Shown piece after piece: positions 25,342-34,948 of a stretch of DNA of 64,000 bases (within the stretch, counting starts at the first letter, position 1; every line of letters begins with the position of its first letter). The DNA lies in the NCBI RefSeq assembly GCF_002295115.1, contig NZ_NSFV01000004.1, positions 248,001 through 312,000 of the forward strand, given 5' to 3'. The stretch comes from Mesorhizobium sp. WSM4311 (GTDB lineage: Bacteria > Pseudomonadota > Alphaproteobacteria > Rhizobiales > Rhizobiaceae). Under the pieces are notes generated by a model that saw only the letters and a program-made list of their open reading frames with translations, had not been told where the DNA came from and did not search any database. The position numbers were made by a program, and so were the translations under genes.

Positions 25342-27791
25342 CCTTGCCCAGCCAGGCCGCCATCGTCGTCATCGGCGGCGGCATCATCGGCTGCTCGACG
25401 GCCTATCATCTGGCGCGCGACCACAAGGCCGACGTCGTGCTGCTCGAACAGGGCAAGTTGACCTCGGGCTCGACCTGGCACGCCGCCGGCCTGGTCGGGC
25501 AATTGCGCTCGTCCGCCTCGATCACCCGCGTGCTCAAATATTCGGTCGACCTCTACAAGGGGCTGGAGGCCGAAACCGGCCTTGCCACCGGCTGGAAGAT
25601 GACCGGCTGCCTGCGGCTCGCCACCAATGCCGACCGCTGGACCGAGTACAAAAGGCTGGCGACCACGGCGAAGAGCTTCGGCATGGACATGCATCTTTTG
25701 TCCCCGGCCGAGGTCAAGGCGATGTGGCCGCTGATGGAAACCGGCGATCTCGTCGGCGCCTCCTGGCTGCCGACAGACGGACAGGCCAGCCCCTCCGACA
25801 TCACGCAGTCGCTGGCCAAGGGCGCGCGGATGCATGGCGCCAAGCTCTATGAGAATGTCCGCGTCACCGGCTTCGAGATGGAGGGCGGCCGCATCACGGC
25901 GGTGAAGACCGATCAAGGCGACATCGCCTGCGACAAGGTGGTGAACTGCGCCGGACAATGGGCGCGGCAGGTCGGCGCCATGGCCGGCATCAACGTGCCG
26001 CTGCAGCCGGTGAAGCACCAATACATCATCACCGAGAAGATCGATGGCCTGGCGACCGACGCGCCGACGCTGCGCGACCCCGACCGGCGCACCTATTTCA
26101 AGGAGGAGGTCGGCGGACTGGTGATGGGCGGCTATGAGCCGAACCCGCAGTCCTGGGCGACCGATCTCCCCGGCGGCGACGTGCCCAACGACTGGGAGTT
26201 CCGGCTGTTCGACGACGACTACGACCATTTCGAGCAGCATATGACACAGGCGATCGCGCGGGTGCCGGCGCTGGAAACCGTCGGCGTCAAGCAGATGATC
26301 AACGGGCCGGAAAGCTTCACGCCGGACGGCAATTTCATCCTCGGCACGGCACCAGAATGCGCCAACATGTTCGTCGGCGCCGGCTTCAACGCCTTCGGCA
26401 TCGCCTCTGGCGGCGGCGCCGGCTGGGTGCTGGCGCAATGGGTGATGGACGGCGAGGCGCCGCTCGACCTGTGGGTGGTCGACATCAGGCGCTTCTCCAA
26501 CCTGCACCGCGACCGGCAATGGGTGCGCGAGCGGACGCTGGAAGCCTATGGCAAGCATTACACGATCGGCTTCCCGCACGAGGAGTATGCCAGCGGCCGG
26601 CCGCGCATCGTCTCGCCGCTTTACGACAGGCTGAAGCAGCAGCGCGCCGTGTTCGGCTCGAAGCTCGGCTGGGAGCGGCCGAACTGGTTCGCACCGGAGG
26701 GCGTCGAGCCGCGGGACATCTATTCAATGGGCCGGCAGAACTGGTTTTCAGCTGTCGGCGACGAGCACCGGCATGTGCGCGAGAAGGTCGGCATCTTCGA
26801 CCAGTCGTCCTTCGCCAAGTACGAATTGAGCGGACCCGACGCGGCCAAGGCGCTCGACTGGATTTGCGCCAACGACGTCAGCAAACCGGTCGGAAGGCTG
26901 ACCTACACGCAGCTTCTCAACACGCGCGGCGGCATCGAGGCCGACCTGACCGTGGCGCGGCTGGCCGAGGAGAAATTCTACATCGTCACAGGCACCGGCT
27001 TCCGCACGCATGATGCCTCGTGGATCAGCGACCATATCGGCGAGGGTCACGATGCGGAATTGACCGATGTCACCGAGGAGTTCGGCACGCTGTCGCTGAT
27101 GGGCCCGAGGGCGCGCGACGTGCTCGCCGCTGTGACCGATGCCGATGTGTCGAATGCTTCGTTCCCGTTCGGCCATGTGCGCGAGGTCACCATCGCCGGC
27201 CACACGATTCGGGCGCTGCGTGTCACCTATGTCGGCGAACTCGGCTGGGAACTGCATGTGCCGATCGCGGCGACAGGCGAAGTCTTCGACGCGCTGATGG
27301 CGGCCGGCAAGACGCATTGCATCCGCCCGGTCGGCTACCGGGCGCTGGAATCGCTGCGGCTGGAAAAGGGCTACCGCGCCTGGGGTTCCGACATCACACC
27401 CAACGACACGCCGCAGGAAGCCGGGCTCGGCTGGGCGGTCAAGCTCAGGAAGAACACCGATTTCGTCGGCCGGCGCGCGCTCGAGACGGTTGTCGGCGCG
27501 CCGCTGAAGAAGCGCTTTGCCGGCTTCACGGTCGACAGTCCTGAAGTCGTGCTGCTCGGCCGGGAGACCATCCTGCGCAATGGTGAGCCGGTCGGCTATC
27601 TGACCAGCGGCGGCTATGGCTACACGCTGGGCAAGAACATCGGCTACGGCTATGTGCGCAACGGCGACGGGGTGAGCGACGATTTCCTCGCCACGGGCGA
27701 CTACGAGCTGGTTGTCGCGATGGAGCGGACGCCGGCCAGGATCCATCTCGAGCCGATGTTCGACCCGACGGCGGAGAGGGTAAAGGCCTAG
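25338..27791 (+). CDS. FAD-dependent oxidoreductase - GcvT fusion (dimethylglycine / sarcosine dehydrogenase family)
   Basis: In this 817-residue protein, an amine-oxidising DAO-type FAD domain (VVIGGGIIGCSTAYHLA, residues 10-26) is followed by an FAO_M linker and, from about residue 430, a GcvT-like aminomethyltransferase domain. His48 in GSTWHAAG is at the position that carries covalently bound FAD in dimethylglycine dehydrogenase relatives. The family oxidatively demethylates N-methyl amino acids and passes the one-carbon unit to tetrahydrofolate. The gene is coupled to a kinase upstream. The exact substrate cannot be deduced; a methylated amine or amino alcohol derivative is likely. Confidence 0.88.
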   Translation: MTLPSQAAIVVIGGGIIGCSTAYHLARDHKADVVLLEQGKLTSGSTWHAAGLVGQLRSSASITRVLKYSVDLYKGLEAETGLATGWKMTGCLRLATNADRWTEYKRLATTAKSFGMDMHLLSPAEVKAMWPLMETGDLVGASWLPTDGQASPSDITQSLAKGARMHGAKLYENVRVTGFEMEGGRITAVKTDQGDIACDKVVNCAGQWARQVGAMAGINVPLQPVKHQYIITEKIDGLATDAPTLRDPDRRTYFKEEVGGLVMGGYEPNPQSWATDLPGGDVPNDWEFRLFDDDYDHFEQHMTQAIARVPALETVGVKQMINGPESFTPDGNFILGTAPECANMFVGAGFNAFGIASGGGAGWVLAQWVMDGEAPLDLWVVDIRRFSNLHRDRQWVRERTLEAYGKHYTIGFPHEEYASGRPRIVSPLYDRLKQQRAVFGSKLGWERPNWFAPEGVEPRDIYSMGRQNWFSAVGDEHRHVREKVGIFDQSSFAKYELSGPDAAKALDWICANDVSKPVGRLTYTQLLNTRGGIEADLTVARLAEEKFYIVTGTGFRTHDASWISDHIGEGHDAELTDVTEEFGTLSLMGPRARDVLAAVTDADVSNASFPFGHVREVTIAGHTIRALRVTYVGELGWELHVPIAATGEVFDALMAAGKTHCIRPVGYRALESLRLEKGYRAWGSDITPNDTPQEAGLGWAVKLRKNTDFVGRRALETVVGAPLKKRFAGFTVDSPEVVLLGRETILRNGEPVGYLTSGGYGYTLGKNIGYGYVRNGDGVSDDFLATGDYELVVAMERTPARIHLEPMFDPTAERVKA

Positions 27792-28420
27792 TTCACTAGC
27801 AGAGCGAGGCCCCGGCTGGGCACGGTGTCGGCCTCGCCCGGCATCGAGACGTAAGGGCGCGTTTCCTCGGCACGGGTGACGACGCCTTGTGCTTCGAGTT
27901 CGGCGATGCGTGCGGCAAAACCCTGATCCCACAGCGTGTTCTTGACCGTCAGCACGATGATCCCGCCGGGCCGGCAGATGCGGATCAGCTCATCCAGCCC
28001 TTCGACGCCGACATGGCCTGAAGTGAAGACACCGGCCGAGACGATCCCGGCATAGGCATCGTCGGCAAAGGGCAGCGTGCCGCCGAGCGCGAGGCAATGT
28101 AGCGCGGAATAGACACCCTTGCGGGCGGCCTGGTCCAGCATGCCTTGCGAGATGTCCAGCGCCTCGACTTCAGGATAGCCTGATATATCGAGCCATTCGC
28201 CGATGAGCCCGGTGCCCGCGCCTGCATCGAGCAACGGCGCCGCGCCGCGCGGCAGATGGCGGGTCAGCAGGGCAAGGCAGATCGTCGGATGACGATAACC
28301 GGCGGCAGACATGTCGGCGTCATAGGTCTGCGACCAGCGATCATAGAGTGCGGCCACCTCCTCCGGGCGTTTGGCTGCGTAGGCCGCGCTGAGCGCGTCC
28401 AAGTGTTTACCGTCCGTCAT
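27788..28420 (-). CDS. Class I SAM-dependent methyltransferase
   Basis: This 210-residue methyltransferase has motif I PLLDAGAGTGLIGEWL and post-motifs VEALDISQGMLDQA and GGIIVLTVKNTLWDQGF. The N-terminal VAALYDRWSQTYDADM is typical of the small methyltransferase group annotated as Williams-Beuren-like. It is convergent with the FAD-GcvT gene, the two stops overlapping by 4 bp, and divergent from the second kinase-like gene. The acceptor is unknown; it may be unrelated to its neighbours. Confidence 0.83.
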   Translation of the reverse strand: MTDGKHLDALSAAYAAKRPEEVAALYDRWSQTYDADMSAAGYRHPTICLALLTRHLPRGAAPLLDAGAGTGLIGEWLDISGYPEVEALDISQGMLDQAARKGVYSALHCLALGGTLPFADDAYAGIVSAGVFTSGHVGVEGLDELIRICRPGGIIVLTVKNTLWDQGFAARIAELEAQGVVTRAEETRPYVSMPGEADTVPSRGLALLVN

Positions 28421-28523
28421 CGCCGCTGTGTCGCCTGATCAAGTTGCCTTTGATCGGATGATAGCCAAACGGCGAAAATTGTGGAACCGTTGCGGTGAGA
28501 AATAACGGCGTGGGGGCGCGGGC

Positions 28524-29426
28524 ATGGTGACAGACGAAGCGCGGGCAAAGCTGGCCGCCATTCCCATGCTTGCCGGCTATACCGGGCCGCTGGAGCGGCT
28601 TGGCGGCCTCACCAATCTCGTCTTCAGGGCCGGCGATCTCTGCCTGCGCATTCCGGGCAAAGGCACTGCGGAATACATCAACCGCGCCAACGAAGCGGTG
28701 GCCGCGCGCGAGGCCGCTAAAGCCGGCGTCAGCCCGCAAGTGCTGCATGCCGACGCCGATACCGGCGTGATGGTGACGCGCTTCATCGCCGGCGCGCAGA
28801 CCATGTCGCCGGAGAAATTCAGGGAGAGGCCGGGCAGCCCCGCCCGGGCCGGCGAAGCCTTCCGCAAGCTGCACGCGTCCGGTGCGGTGTTCCCCTTCCG
28901 CTTCGAACTATTTTCGATGATCGACGATTACCTCAAGGTGCTGTCGACCAAGGACGTCACCCTGCCTGCCGGCTATCACGACGTGGTGCGCGAGGCCGGC
29001 AGCGTGCGCTCGGCGCTGGCCGCTCATCCGCTCCCCCTCGTCGCCTGCCACTGCGATCCGCTGTGCGAGAACTTCCTGGATACGGGCGAGCGGATGTGGA
29101 TCGTCGACTGGGAATATTCGGGGATGAACGACCCGCTCTGGGATCTCGGCGACCTCAGTGTGGAAGGCAAGTTCGATGCGGACCAGGACGAAGAGCTGAT
29201 GCGCGCCTATTTCGGCCGCGAGGCGAGGCCGGCGGAACGCGGCCGCGTCGTCATCTACAAGGCGATGTGCGATCTGCTCTGGACGCTTTGGGGGTTGATC
29301 CAGCTTGCCAACGAAAATCCCGTCGACGATTTCCGCGCCTATGCCGACGGCCGCTTCGCCCGCTGCAAGGCGTTGATGGAGACGCCGGAGTTTTCAAGGC
29401 ACTTGGCGGCTTTGCGCATGGGTTAA
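28524..29426 (+). CDS. Choline/ethanolamine kinase-like phosphotransferase
   Basis: This is the second APH/ChoK-fold protein of the locus, with 300 residues. It begins LGGLTNLVFRAGDLCLRIPGKGTAEYINR, typical of choline kinase and thiamine kinase relatives. The catalytic loop is CHCDPLCENFL and the metal site WIVDWEYSGMNDPLWDLGDLS. It is not closely similar to the first kinase. Two such kinases flanking an N-demethylase suggest handling of a hydroxylated, methylated amine such as choline-derived compounds. That link is inference. Confidence 0.82.
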   Translation: MVTDEARAKLAAIPMLAGYTGPLERLGGLTNLVFRAGDLCLRIPGKGTAEYINRANEAVAAREAAKAGVSPQVLHADADTGVMVTRFIAGAQTMSPEKFRERPGSPARAGEAFRKLHASGAVFPFRFELFSMIDDYLKVLSTKDVTLPAGYHDVVREAGSVRSALAAHPLPLVACHCDPLCENFLDTGERMWIVDWEYSGMNDPLWDLGDLSVEGKFDADQDEELMRAYFGREARPAERGRVVIYKAMCDLLWTLWGLIQLANENPVDDFRAYADGRFARCKALMETPEFSRHLAALRMG

Positions 29427-29453
29427 AGCAAATCCATATGGCGGGGCTCCAGC

Positions 29454-29927
29454 CTACCTGAAAACCCTCTCTATTTCGGTCAAAGTCACCGTGTCGTCGG
29501 ATTTTTTGCAATACCAAATGATCAACGCAATGGTGCCGATGGGGAACAACCCCGCAAGGAGTTGATGCCAACCGCTTCTGTTGATGTCATGCAGTCGGCG
29601 AGCGGTCATGGCAAGCGTCGGCAGAAGGATGGCAAGATTCCAGATCGATGAGATGATTTCATTCTTCACAATGGCATCGACTATGACAAGAATGACACCG
29701 ACTATGAAAATGAAGAGGTAGGAATACCAGAACTCCGAGCGGCTGGCCCTGCCGGAAAAATTCACGTAATTTCGAAAGAAGCTTGAAACGGCTTCACCGA
29801 AATTCATCGAAAGCGGTATTTCTCCGAACCGGTTGGCACCGGCTGGCGCTGCTCTTAGAATAAACACCAGCGGCAAGCCGATCAGGATCAAAACGATCAG
29901 CCAATGCCATATGGAAAAACTTCCCAT
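29454..29927 (-). CDS. DUF805-family inner-membrane protein
   Basis: This 157-residue protein has an N-terminal transmembrane segment (WHWLIVLILIGLPLVFIL) and a DUF805 domain (FFRNYVNFSGRASRSEFWYSYLF, then LTAMTARRLHDINRSGW-like region and a final hydrophobic segment). The function of the family is unknown; E. coli YhaH is a relative. The ATG at 29927 is preferred because GAGGGGG is better spaced from it than from the adjacent ATG at 29930. Base composition is visibly less GC-rich than in the flanking genes, hinting at a different history. Confidence 0.82.
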   Translation of the reverse strand: MGSFSIWHWLIVLILIGLPLVFILRAAPAGANRFGEIPLSMNFGEAVSSFFRNYVNFSGRASRSEFWYSYLFIFIVGVILVIVDAIVKNEIISSIWNLAILLPTLAMTARRLHDINRSGWHQLLAGLFPIGTIALIIWYCKKSDDTVTLTEIERVFR

Positions 29928-30194
29928 CATCGCCCCCTCTGTCGCAGTTTTCTTGGGATGCTGATCCTGCTTCGTCCGGACAAGAATCAATCCCGTATTG
30001 CGCCCGAAAGGCAACGTACACCGCAAAGTATCGATGTAAATATCGGATTTTCTGACCGGAAACTCCGACAATTCCGCATGATAGCCTTCCGCCGCTGGGT
30101 GCGGAGCTTCGAAACGGCAGCCTGTGATGTGCCGGATGCTTTGTTTAGACCCAATCGCGGACGGAAAGCCTTCTTACACTTTCCTGGAACCGCC

Positions 30195-31118
30195 TTAATT
30201 CACGCCCTTCGGCACGTTTTCGGGCGGCACAGTGGTGTCGACCACCTTTTGGCGATGGAAAATGAACAGGCCCGCCAGCACGATGATGCCGGAGCCGATC
30301 AGGATGCGCGGACCGGGGACGTCGCCGAAGAACACCAGCCCGAACACCACGGCCCACAGGAGCAGCGTGTAGTGCAGCGGCGCCAGCGTCGAGGCCGGCG
30401 CCAGCTTGAGCGCCCGCGTGATCATCAGATGGGCGCTGCAGGAAACGATGCCGAGCAGCAGCATGGCGCCGAAATCGAGCGCCGAGGGGGTTTGCCAGGC
30501 GCCCATGGTCAGCACGCCACCGACCAGCAGCGTGCCTATCGTCTGCCATGTCACCAGGTTGGTGTCGCTGGTGCCGCGCAGTCGCCGGTTGAGGATGATG
30601 GCGAAGGCAAAGGCGATGCTGCCGGCAAGCGCGAAGCTCGACGACAGCGAAAATGCCGCGGAGGAAGGCTTCAGCATGATCACCACGCCGCAGAAGCCGA
30701 GCAGGATCGCCACCCAGCGGCGCCAGCCGACCTTTTCGCCGAGCAGCAGGTGCGAGAGCGCCGCGACATAGATCGGCCCCGCCATGTAGAAACTCATGAC
30801 GTCGGCAAGCGGCAAATAGACGACCGCGGCATAGAAGAGTGCGGTGTCGAGCGTGGTCATGACGACACGCAAGACCTGCAGTTCAGGGCGTTCCATGCGA
30901 AACAGCCTGGCGGTGCCCTGATGCGCGATCATCGGCCCGAGAACGAAGAAGGCGCCGATGGACCGGATCAGAACCACCTGGCCGACGGAGAAGCTGGCGA
31001 CCAGCCACTTGCCCATCGCATCGTTCAGCGCAAACAGGAAGTCGCCGGCCAGCATCAGCAGAATGCCGGCCAGAAGCACGTTCCTGATCGTGGAATTCTG
31101 CGCAACGGGTTGCGTCAT
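30195..31118 (-). CDS. EamA/DMT-family transporter
   Basis: This 307-residue protein has ten predicted transmembrane segments in two EamA repeats (first repeat beginning LLAGILLMLAGDFLFALNDAMGKWL, second beginning near FALAGSIAFAFAIIL). Members export or import metabolites such as amino acids or nucleobases. The ATG at 31118 begins just before the first membrane segment. It lies 107 bp downstream of the cytosine-deaminase-like gene in the same direction, so transport of a pyrimidine or related compound is possible but unproven. Confidence 0.87.
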   Translation of the reverse strand: MTQPVAQNSTIRNVLLAGILLMLAGDFLFALNDAMGKWLVASFSVGQVVLIRSIGAFFVLGPMIAHQGTARLFRMERPELQVLRVVMTTLDTALFYAAVVYLPLADVMSFYMAGPIYVAALSHLLLGEKVGWRRWVAILLGFCGVVIMLKPSSAAFSLSSSFALAGSIAFAFAIILNRRLRGTSDTNLVTWQTIGTLLVGGVLTMGAWQTPSALDFGAMLLLGIVSCSAHLMITRALKLAPASTLAPLHYTLLLWAVVFGLVFFGDVPGPRILIGSGIIVLAGLFIFHRQKVVDTTVPPENVPKGVN

Positions 31119-31225
31119 GCCGATCCCGATTCCTCCCTCGCTCAAGTCGCGTCGTAGACGGAAGCGGCGGCTTTGACGAGAGGAATCCGGGAAATCGCCA
31201 GACCAGGACCGGGAATCGGCTGGGC

Positions 31226-32506
31226 CTACGTGGCTTTGTGCCTGCGGTTGACCAGTGCCGGCCTGCCCGGGATGGAAAGCCTTGTATCCTGCCGCGTCCG
31301 TTGCGACACCACCTTGCCCCTGGCGATGACGCAGATGCGCTCGGCGCGCAGGCGCAGGGCCTCGATCGGATTGCCGGCGTCGAGGACGACGAGGCTGGCG
31401 CGCTTGCCGACGGCGAGACCGAGATGGTCCAGACCCATGATGGCGGCGTTGACGTTGGTGACCATGTCGAAGCAGCGCGCCATGTCGGCCGGGCTCGACA
31501 TCTGCGCGACGTGCAGGCCCATGAAGGCGACGTCGAGCATGTCGGCGGTGCCCAGCGAGTACCAGGGATCGAGCACGCAATCCTGACCCCAGCCGACACG
31601 GATGCCGAGCGCCTGCATCTCCTTGACCCGGGTCAGGCCGCGGCGCTTTGGAAATGTGTCGTGGCGGCCCTGAAGCATGATGTTGATCAGCGGATTGGGG
31701 ATAGCGGAAACGCCGGCCTCGGCGATCAGCGGCAGAAGCTTCGAGACATAGTAATTGTCCATCGAATGCATGGAGGTGAGGTGCGAGCCGGCCACCTTGC
31801 CCTGCAGGCCAAGGCGCTGCGTTTCATAAGCCAGTTGCTCGATGTGGCGCGACAGTGGGTCGTCGGTCTCGTCGCAATGCAGGTCGACCATCAGGCCACG
31901 TTTGGCCGCGATCTCGCACAGTTCTGTCACCGAGCGCGTGCCGTCTGCCATGCTGCGTTCGAAATGCGGAATGCCGCCGACGATGTCGACGCCCATGTCC
32001 AGCGCACGGATGGTGTTTTCACGCGCCTTCGGCGAGCGGTAGAAACCGTCCTGCGGAAAGGCCACGAGTTGCAGGTCGATGTAGGGCGCGATCGTTTTCT
32101 TGACGTCGAGCAGGGCCTCGACCGCCAGCAGCCTGTCGTCGCAGACGTCGACATGGGTGCGGATGGCGAGCAGGCCCATCGATACCGCCCAGTCGCAATA
32201 GGCGAGCGCCCGGTCGCGCACCGCCTCATGCGTCAAAAGCGGCTTCAGCTCACCCCATAGCGCAATGCCTTCCAGCAGCGTGCCCGAGGCGTTGATGCGC
32301 GGAATGCCGTAGGACAGCGTGGCATCCATATGGAAATGCGGATCGACAAAAGGGGGCGAGACCAGATTCCCGCCGGCATCGACCTCGGCCCGGGCGGAAC
32401 CCTGCAATTTGGGCTCGATCGCAGCAATTGTCTCGCCGCTGATGCCGATATCGGCAATCCTGCCATCCGGCAGCGTGCCGCCACGAACGATAAGGTCGAA
32501 ATCCAT
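31226..32506 (-). CDS. Cytosine deaminase-like amidohydrolase
   Basis: This 426-residue metal-dependent amidohydrolase has metal ligands His57 and His59 (PHFHMD), the VDLHCDETDD motif, SHLTSMHS, and the late aspartate in GWGQDCVLDPW. These match the CodA-type cytosine deaminase / isoguanine deaminase group. A neighbouring EamA transporter in the same orientation may share the transcript. Substrates in this group vary (cytosine, creatinine-like rings, N-isopropylammelide), so codA is not assigned. Confidence 0.85.
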   Translation of the reverse strand: MDFDLIVRGGTLPDGRIADIGISGETIAAIEPKLQGSARAEVDAGGNLVSPPFVDPHFHMDATLSYGIPRINASGTLLEGIALWGELKPLLTHEAVRDRALAYCDWAVSMGLLAIRTHVDVCDDRLLAVEALLDVKKTIAPYIDLQLVAFPQDGFYRSPKARENTIRALDMGVDIVGGIPHFERSMADGTRSVTELCEIAAKRGLMVDLHCDETDDPLSRHIEQLAYETQRLGLQGKVAGSHLTSMHSMDNYYVSKLLPLIAEAGVSAIPNPLINIMLQGRHDTFPKRRGLTRVKEMQALGIRVGWGQDCVLDPWYSLGTADMLDVAFMGLHVAQMSSPADMARCFDMVTNVNAAIMGLDHLGLAVGKRASLVVLDAGNPIEALRLRAERICVIARGKVVSQRTRQDTRLSIPGRPALVNRRHKAT

Positions 32507-32658
32507 CTGCCGTCATCTCGCCTGAAGAATCACTTTGCCATCGTGTCGCAAAAGACAGCTTGACGCAGCGGTTTCTTTCCAGAAGCCGCCAATGGTTCCA
32601 TCCGGCGACAACTCCCTCTATAAGCCGCCTTCGTTATTGCGCCACCAAGGATCAGCCT

Positions 32659-34413
32659 TTGTTTCGTTTCTTCCGCTCGACGGAAAACCAGCGCCTCGTC
32701 GCAAGGCTGGTCAAGGAATCGTTCCGGGAGCATATGTTCGGATATGGCGCGGCCATTCTTTCGATGCTGGTGGTGGCCGGCATGACCGCCGCCAGCGCCT
32801 GGATCCTGCGCGAAATCACCAATGAATTCGTGATCGACAAGCGGGTCGACCGCGTCAACATGATCGCCGCGGCGGTCGCCGGGATCTTCATCCTCAAGGG
32901 CCTCGCCAATTTCGTCCAGGCCTATTTCATGAGCCGGGTCGGCAATGCCATCATCGCCGACCGGCAGCGCAAGATATACGACCGCATCCTGGCGCAAGGC
33001 ATCGAATTCTACCATTCGACCTCGTCATCCGACCTGATCACCCGCATGACCAACAATGCCCAGGCGGCACGCAACGTGCTCGACCTGATCGTCACCTCCT
33101 ATGTGCGCGATCTGGTGACCCTGCTTGCCTTGGTTGGTGTCATGGTCTGGCAGCAGCCGGTGCTGTCGCTGATCTGCTTCGTCGCCGGGCCTGTGGCCAT
33201 CTATGGCGTCAACCGCATCCTGAAGCGTGTGCGCAAGTTCGCCGCCATGGAGTTCCGCTCGGTTGGCCAGATCGTTCAGGTGATGCAAGAAACCGCTATC
33301 GGCGTGCGCGTGGTCAAATCCTTCAACCTCGAAAGCTTGATGCGCAAGCGCATGTACAAGGCGGTGGCAGACGTCGAGGATCGGGCCAACAACATTGCCG
33401 CGCTGGAGGCGGTGACCAGCCCGGTGATGGAGACGCTGGCCGGGCTGGCGATCGCCGGCGCCGTCATGGTCAGCGGCCTCCTGGTTCTGCAGGGCGGCCA
33501 GATGCCCGGCAACATCATGGCGTTCATCGCGGCGCTGCTGCTCGCCTATGAACCGGCAAAGCGCCTGGCGCGCGTGCGCATCTCACTGGAAAGCGGCATT
33601 GTCGGCGTGCGCATGATGTTCCAGCTCGCCGACGAGCCGCTGACACTGGCCGAGAAGCCCGATGCAAAGCCGCTTCGGGCCGGACCGGGCGAGATCCAGT
33701 TCGACGCCGTCAGCTTCGCCTACCAGAATGGGCCGCCAGTGCTCGACCGGTTCGACCTCACCCTTGAGCCGGGAAAGATGACGGCGCTGGTCGGGCCCTC
33801 CGGCGGCGGCAAGTCGACGATCCTGAACCTGATCATGCGCATGTATGACCCGAAGAACGGCAAGGTGCTGCTCGACGGCCAGGACATTTCGCATGCCACC
33901 CTCGCCTCGCTGCGGGAAAAGATCGCCTATGTCAGCCAGGACACGTTCCTGTTTGCCGGCACCATCATGCACAACATCCGGCTCGGGCGGCAGGACGCGA
34001 CCGATGAAGAGGTGATTGCCGCGGCCAAAGCCGCCAACGCGCATGACTTTATCATGGCGCAGGCCAAGGGCTACGAGACAGAAGTCGGCGAGAATGGCGG
34101 CCTCTTGTCGGGCGGCCAGCGCCAACGCATCTCGATCGCGCGTGCCATGCTGCGCAACGCCGAAATCCTGCTGCTCGACGAGGCGACCAGCGCGCTCGAC
34201 GCCGAATCCGAAGCGCTGTTCCGCGACGCGCTGCAGCAGCTGACCGAAGGTCGCACGACGATCGTCATCGCGCACCGCCTGTCGACCGTGCACCAGGCCG
34301 ACACGATCGTCGTGCTGGAAGGCGGCAAGGTGGTCGAGAGCGGGCCGCATCGTGCCCTGCTCACGCAGGGCGGGCTTTACCAGAAGCTTTATGAATATCA
34401 GCTGATGCCGTAG
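32659..34413 (+). CDS. ABC exporter, MsbA-like (fused permease and ATPase)
   Basis: This 584-residue half-transporter has six membrane segments followed by an ATPase domain with Walker A GPSGGGKST, signature LLSGGQRQRISIARA, Walker B ILLLDEATSALD and H-loop IVIAHRLSTVH. The start is placed at the TTG at 32659 because the family begins near LFRFF and the resulting length is typical. AAGGA lies just upstream. An ATG at 32560 would add 33 atypical residues. It resembles lipid A / lipid exporters (MsbA, BmrA-like); the cargo is not known. Confidence 0.87.
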   Translation: MFRFFRSTENQRLVARLVKESFREHMFGYGAAILSMLVVAGMTAASAWILREITNEFVIDKRVDRVNMIAAAVAGIFILKGLANFVQAYFMSRVGNAIIADRQRKIYDRILAQGIEFYHSTSSSDLITRMTNNAQAARNVLDLIVTSYVRDLVTLLALVGVMVWQQPVLSLICFVAGPVAIYGVNRILKRVRKFAAMEFRSVGQIVQVMQETAIGVRVVKSFNLESLMRKRMYKAVADVEDRANNIAALEAVTSPVMETLAGLAIAGAVMVSGLLVLQGGQMPGNIMAFIAALLLAYEPAKRLARVRISLESGIVGVRMMFQLADEPLTLAEKPDAKPLRAGPGEIQFDAVSFAYQNGPPVLDRFDLTLEPGKMTALVGPSGGGKSTILNLIMRMYDPKNGKVLLDGQDISHATLASLREKIAYVSQDTFLFAGTIMHNIRLGRQDATDEEVIAAAKAANAHDFIMAQAKGYETEVGENGGLLSGGQRQRISIARAMLRNAEILLLDEATSALDAESEALFRDALQQLTEGRTTIVIAHRLSTVHQADTIVVLEGGKVVESGPHRALLTQGGLYQKLYEYQLMP

Positions 34414-34425
34414 CGGAGTTCGGTT

Positions 34426-34938
34426 ATGCGCTGTGCTCGACTCGCGTCCTTTCTACGGTGCGTTTTGTTCGGCACCTTTGCCGTGCAATCTCCGGCCCTG
34501 GCTATCGACTACGACAAGGCGCATTTACTCGACGCAGAGAACCTGGCTGAGCAAGGAATAGCTAAGGCCTACTATCAGGTTTTGCCAGAGCTTCGACAGT
34601 ATCTGAAAAACCCGATCGCGATCGAGGAGAGCATCGACGCGCACGCGACCCGATATGTAGTGCGCGCAGCAGCCCAAGAATTCGTGATATATGCCCCAGA
34701 TGTTCCAGATAGCGAGCGCAAAAGCTGGGGCACCGCCACTTACGTATTCTTCAAAATCATCAACGACCAACTCGCTAGTTCGGACGTGCGGTTCTATGCG
34801 CTTAACGGCGGAAACGATCTCTTCGGCATCTTCTTGACACCATCACAGGCGGAGGACGCAAAGCGATCGCTGCCAACCCGAGCGGATTGGCCCTATCTTC
34901 CCAATGCGGAATGGCCTTGGTACGGCCAGTACCGCTAG
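34426..34938 (+). CDS. Secreted protein of unknown function, atypical composition
   Basis: This 170-residue protein has a signal peptide (CARLASFLRCVLFGTFAVQSPALA). I do not recognise the mature part, which contains YYQVLPELRQYLKNPIAIEE, RYVVRAAAQEFVIYAPD and WPYLPNAEWPWYGQYR. Base and codon use are noticeably less GC-biased than in the ABC exporter 12 bp upstream or ilvD downstream, which suggests recent acquisition. It is convergent with ilvD with only 10 bp between the stops. Confidence 0.7.
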   Translation: MRCARLASFLRCVLFGTFAVQSPALAIDYDKAHLLDAENLAEQGIAKAYYQVLPELRQYLKNPIAIEESIDAHATRYVVRAAAQEFVIYAPDVPDSERKSWGTATYVFFKIINDQLASSDVRFYALNGGNDLFGIFLTPSQAEDAKRSLPTRADWPYLPNAEWPWYGQYR

Positions 34939-34948
34939 CCTCGGCAGG

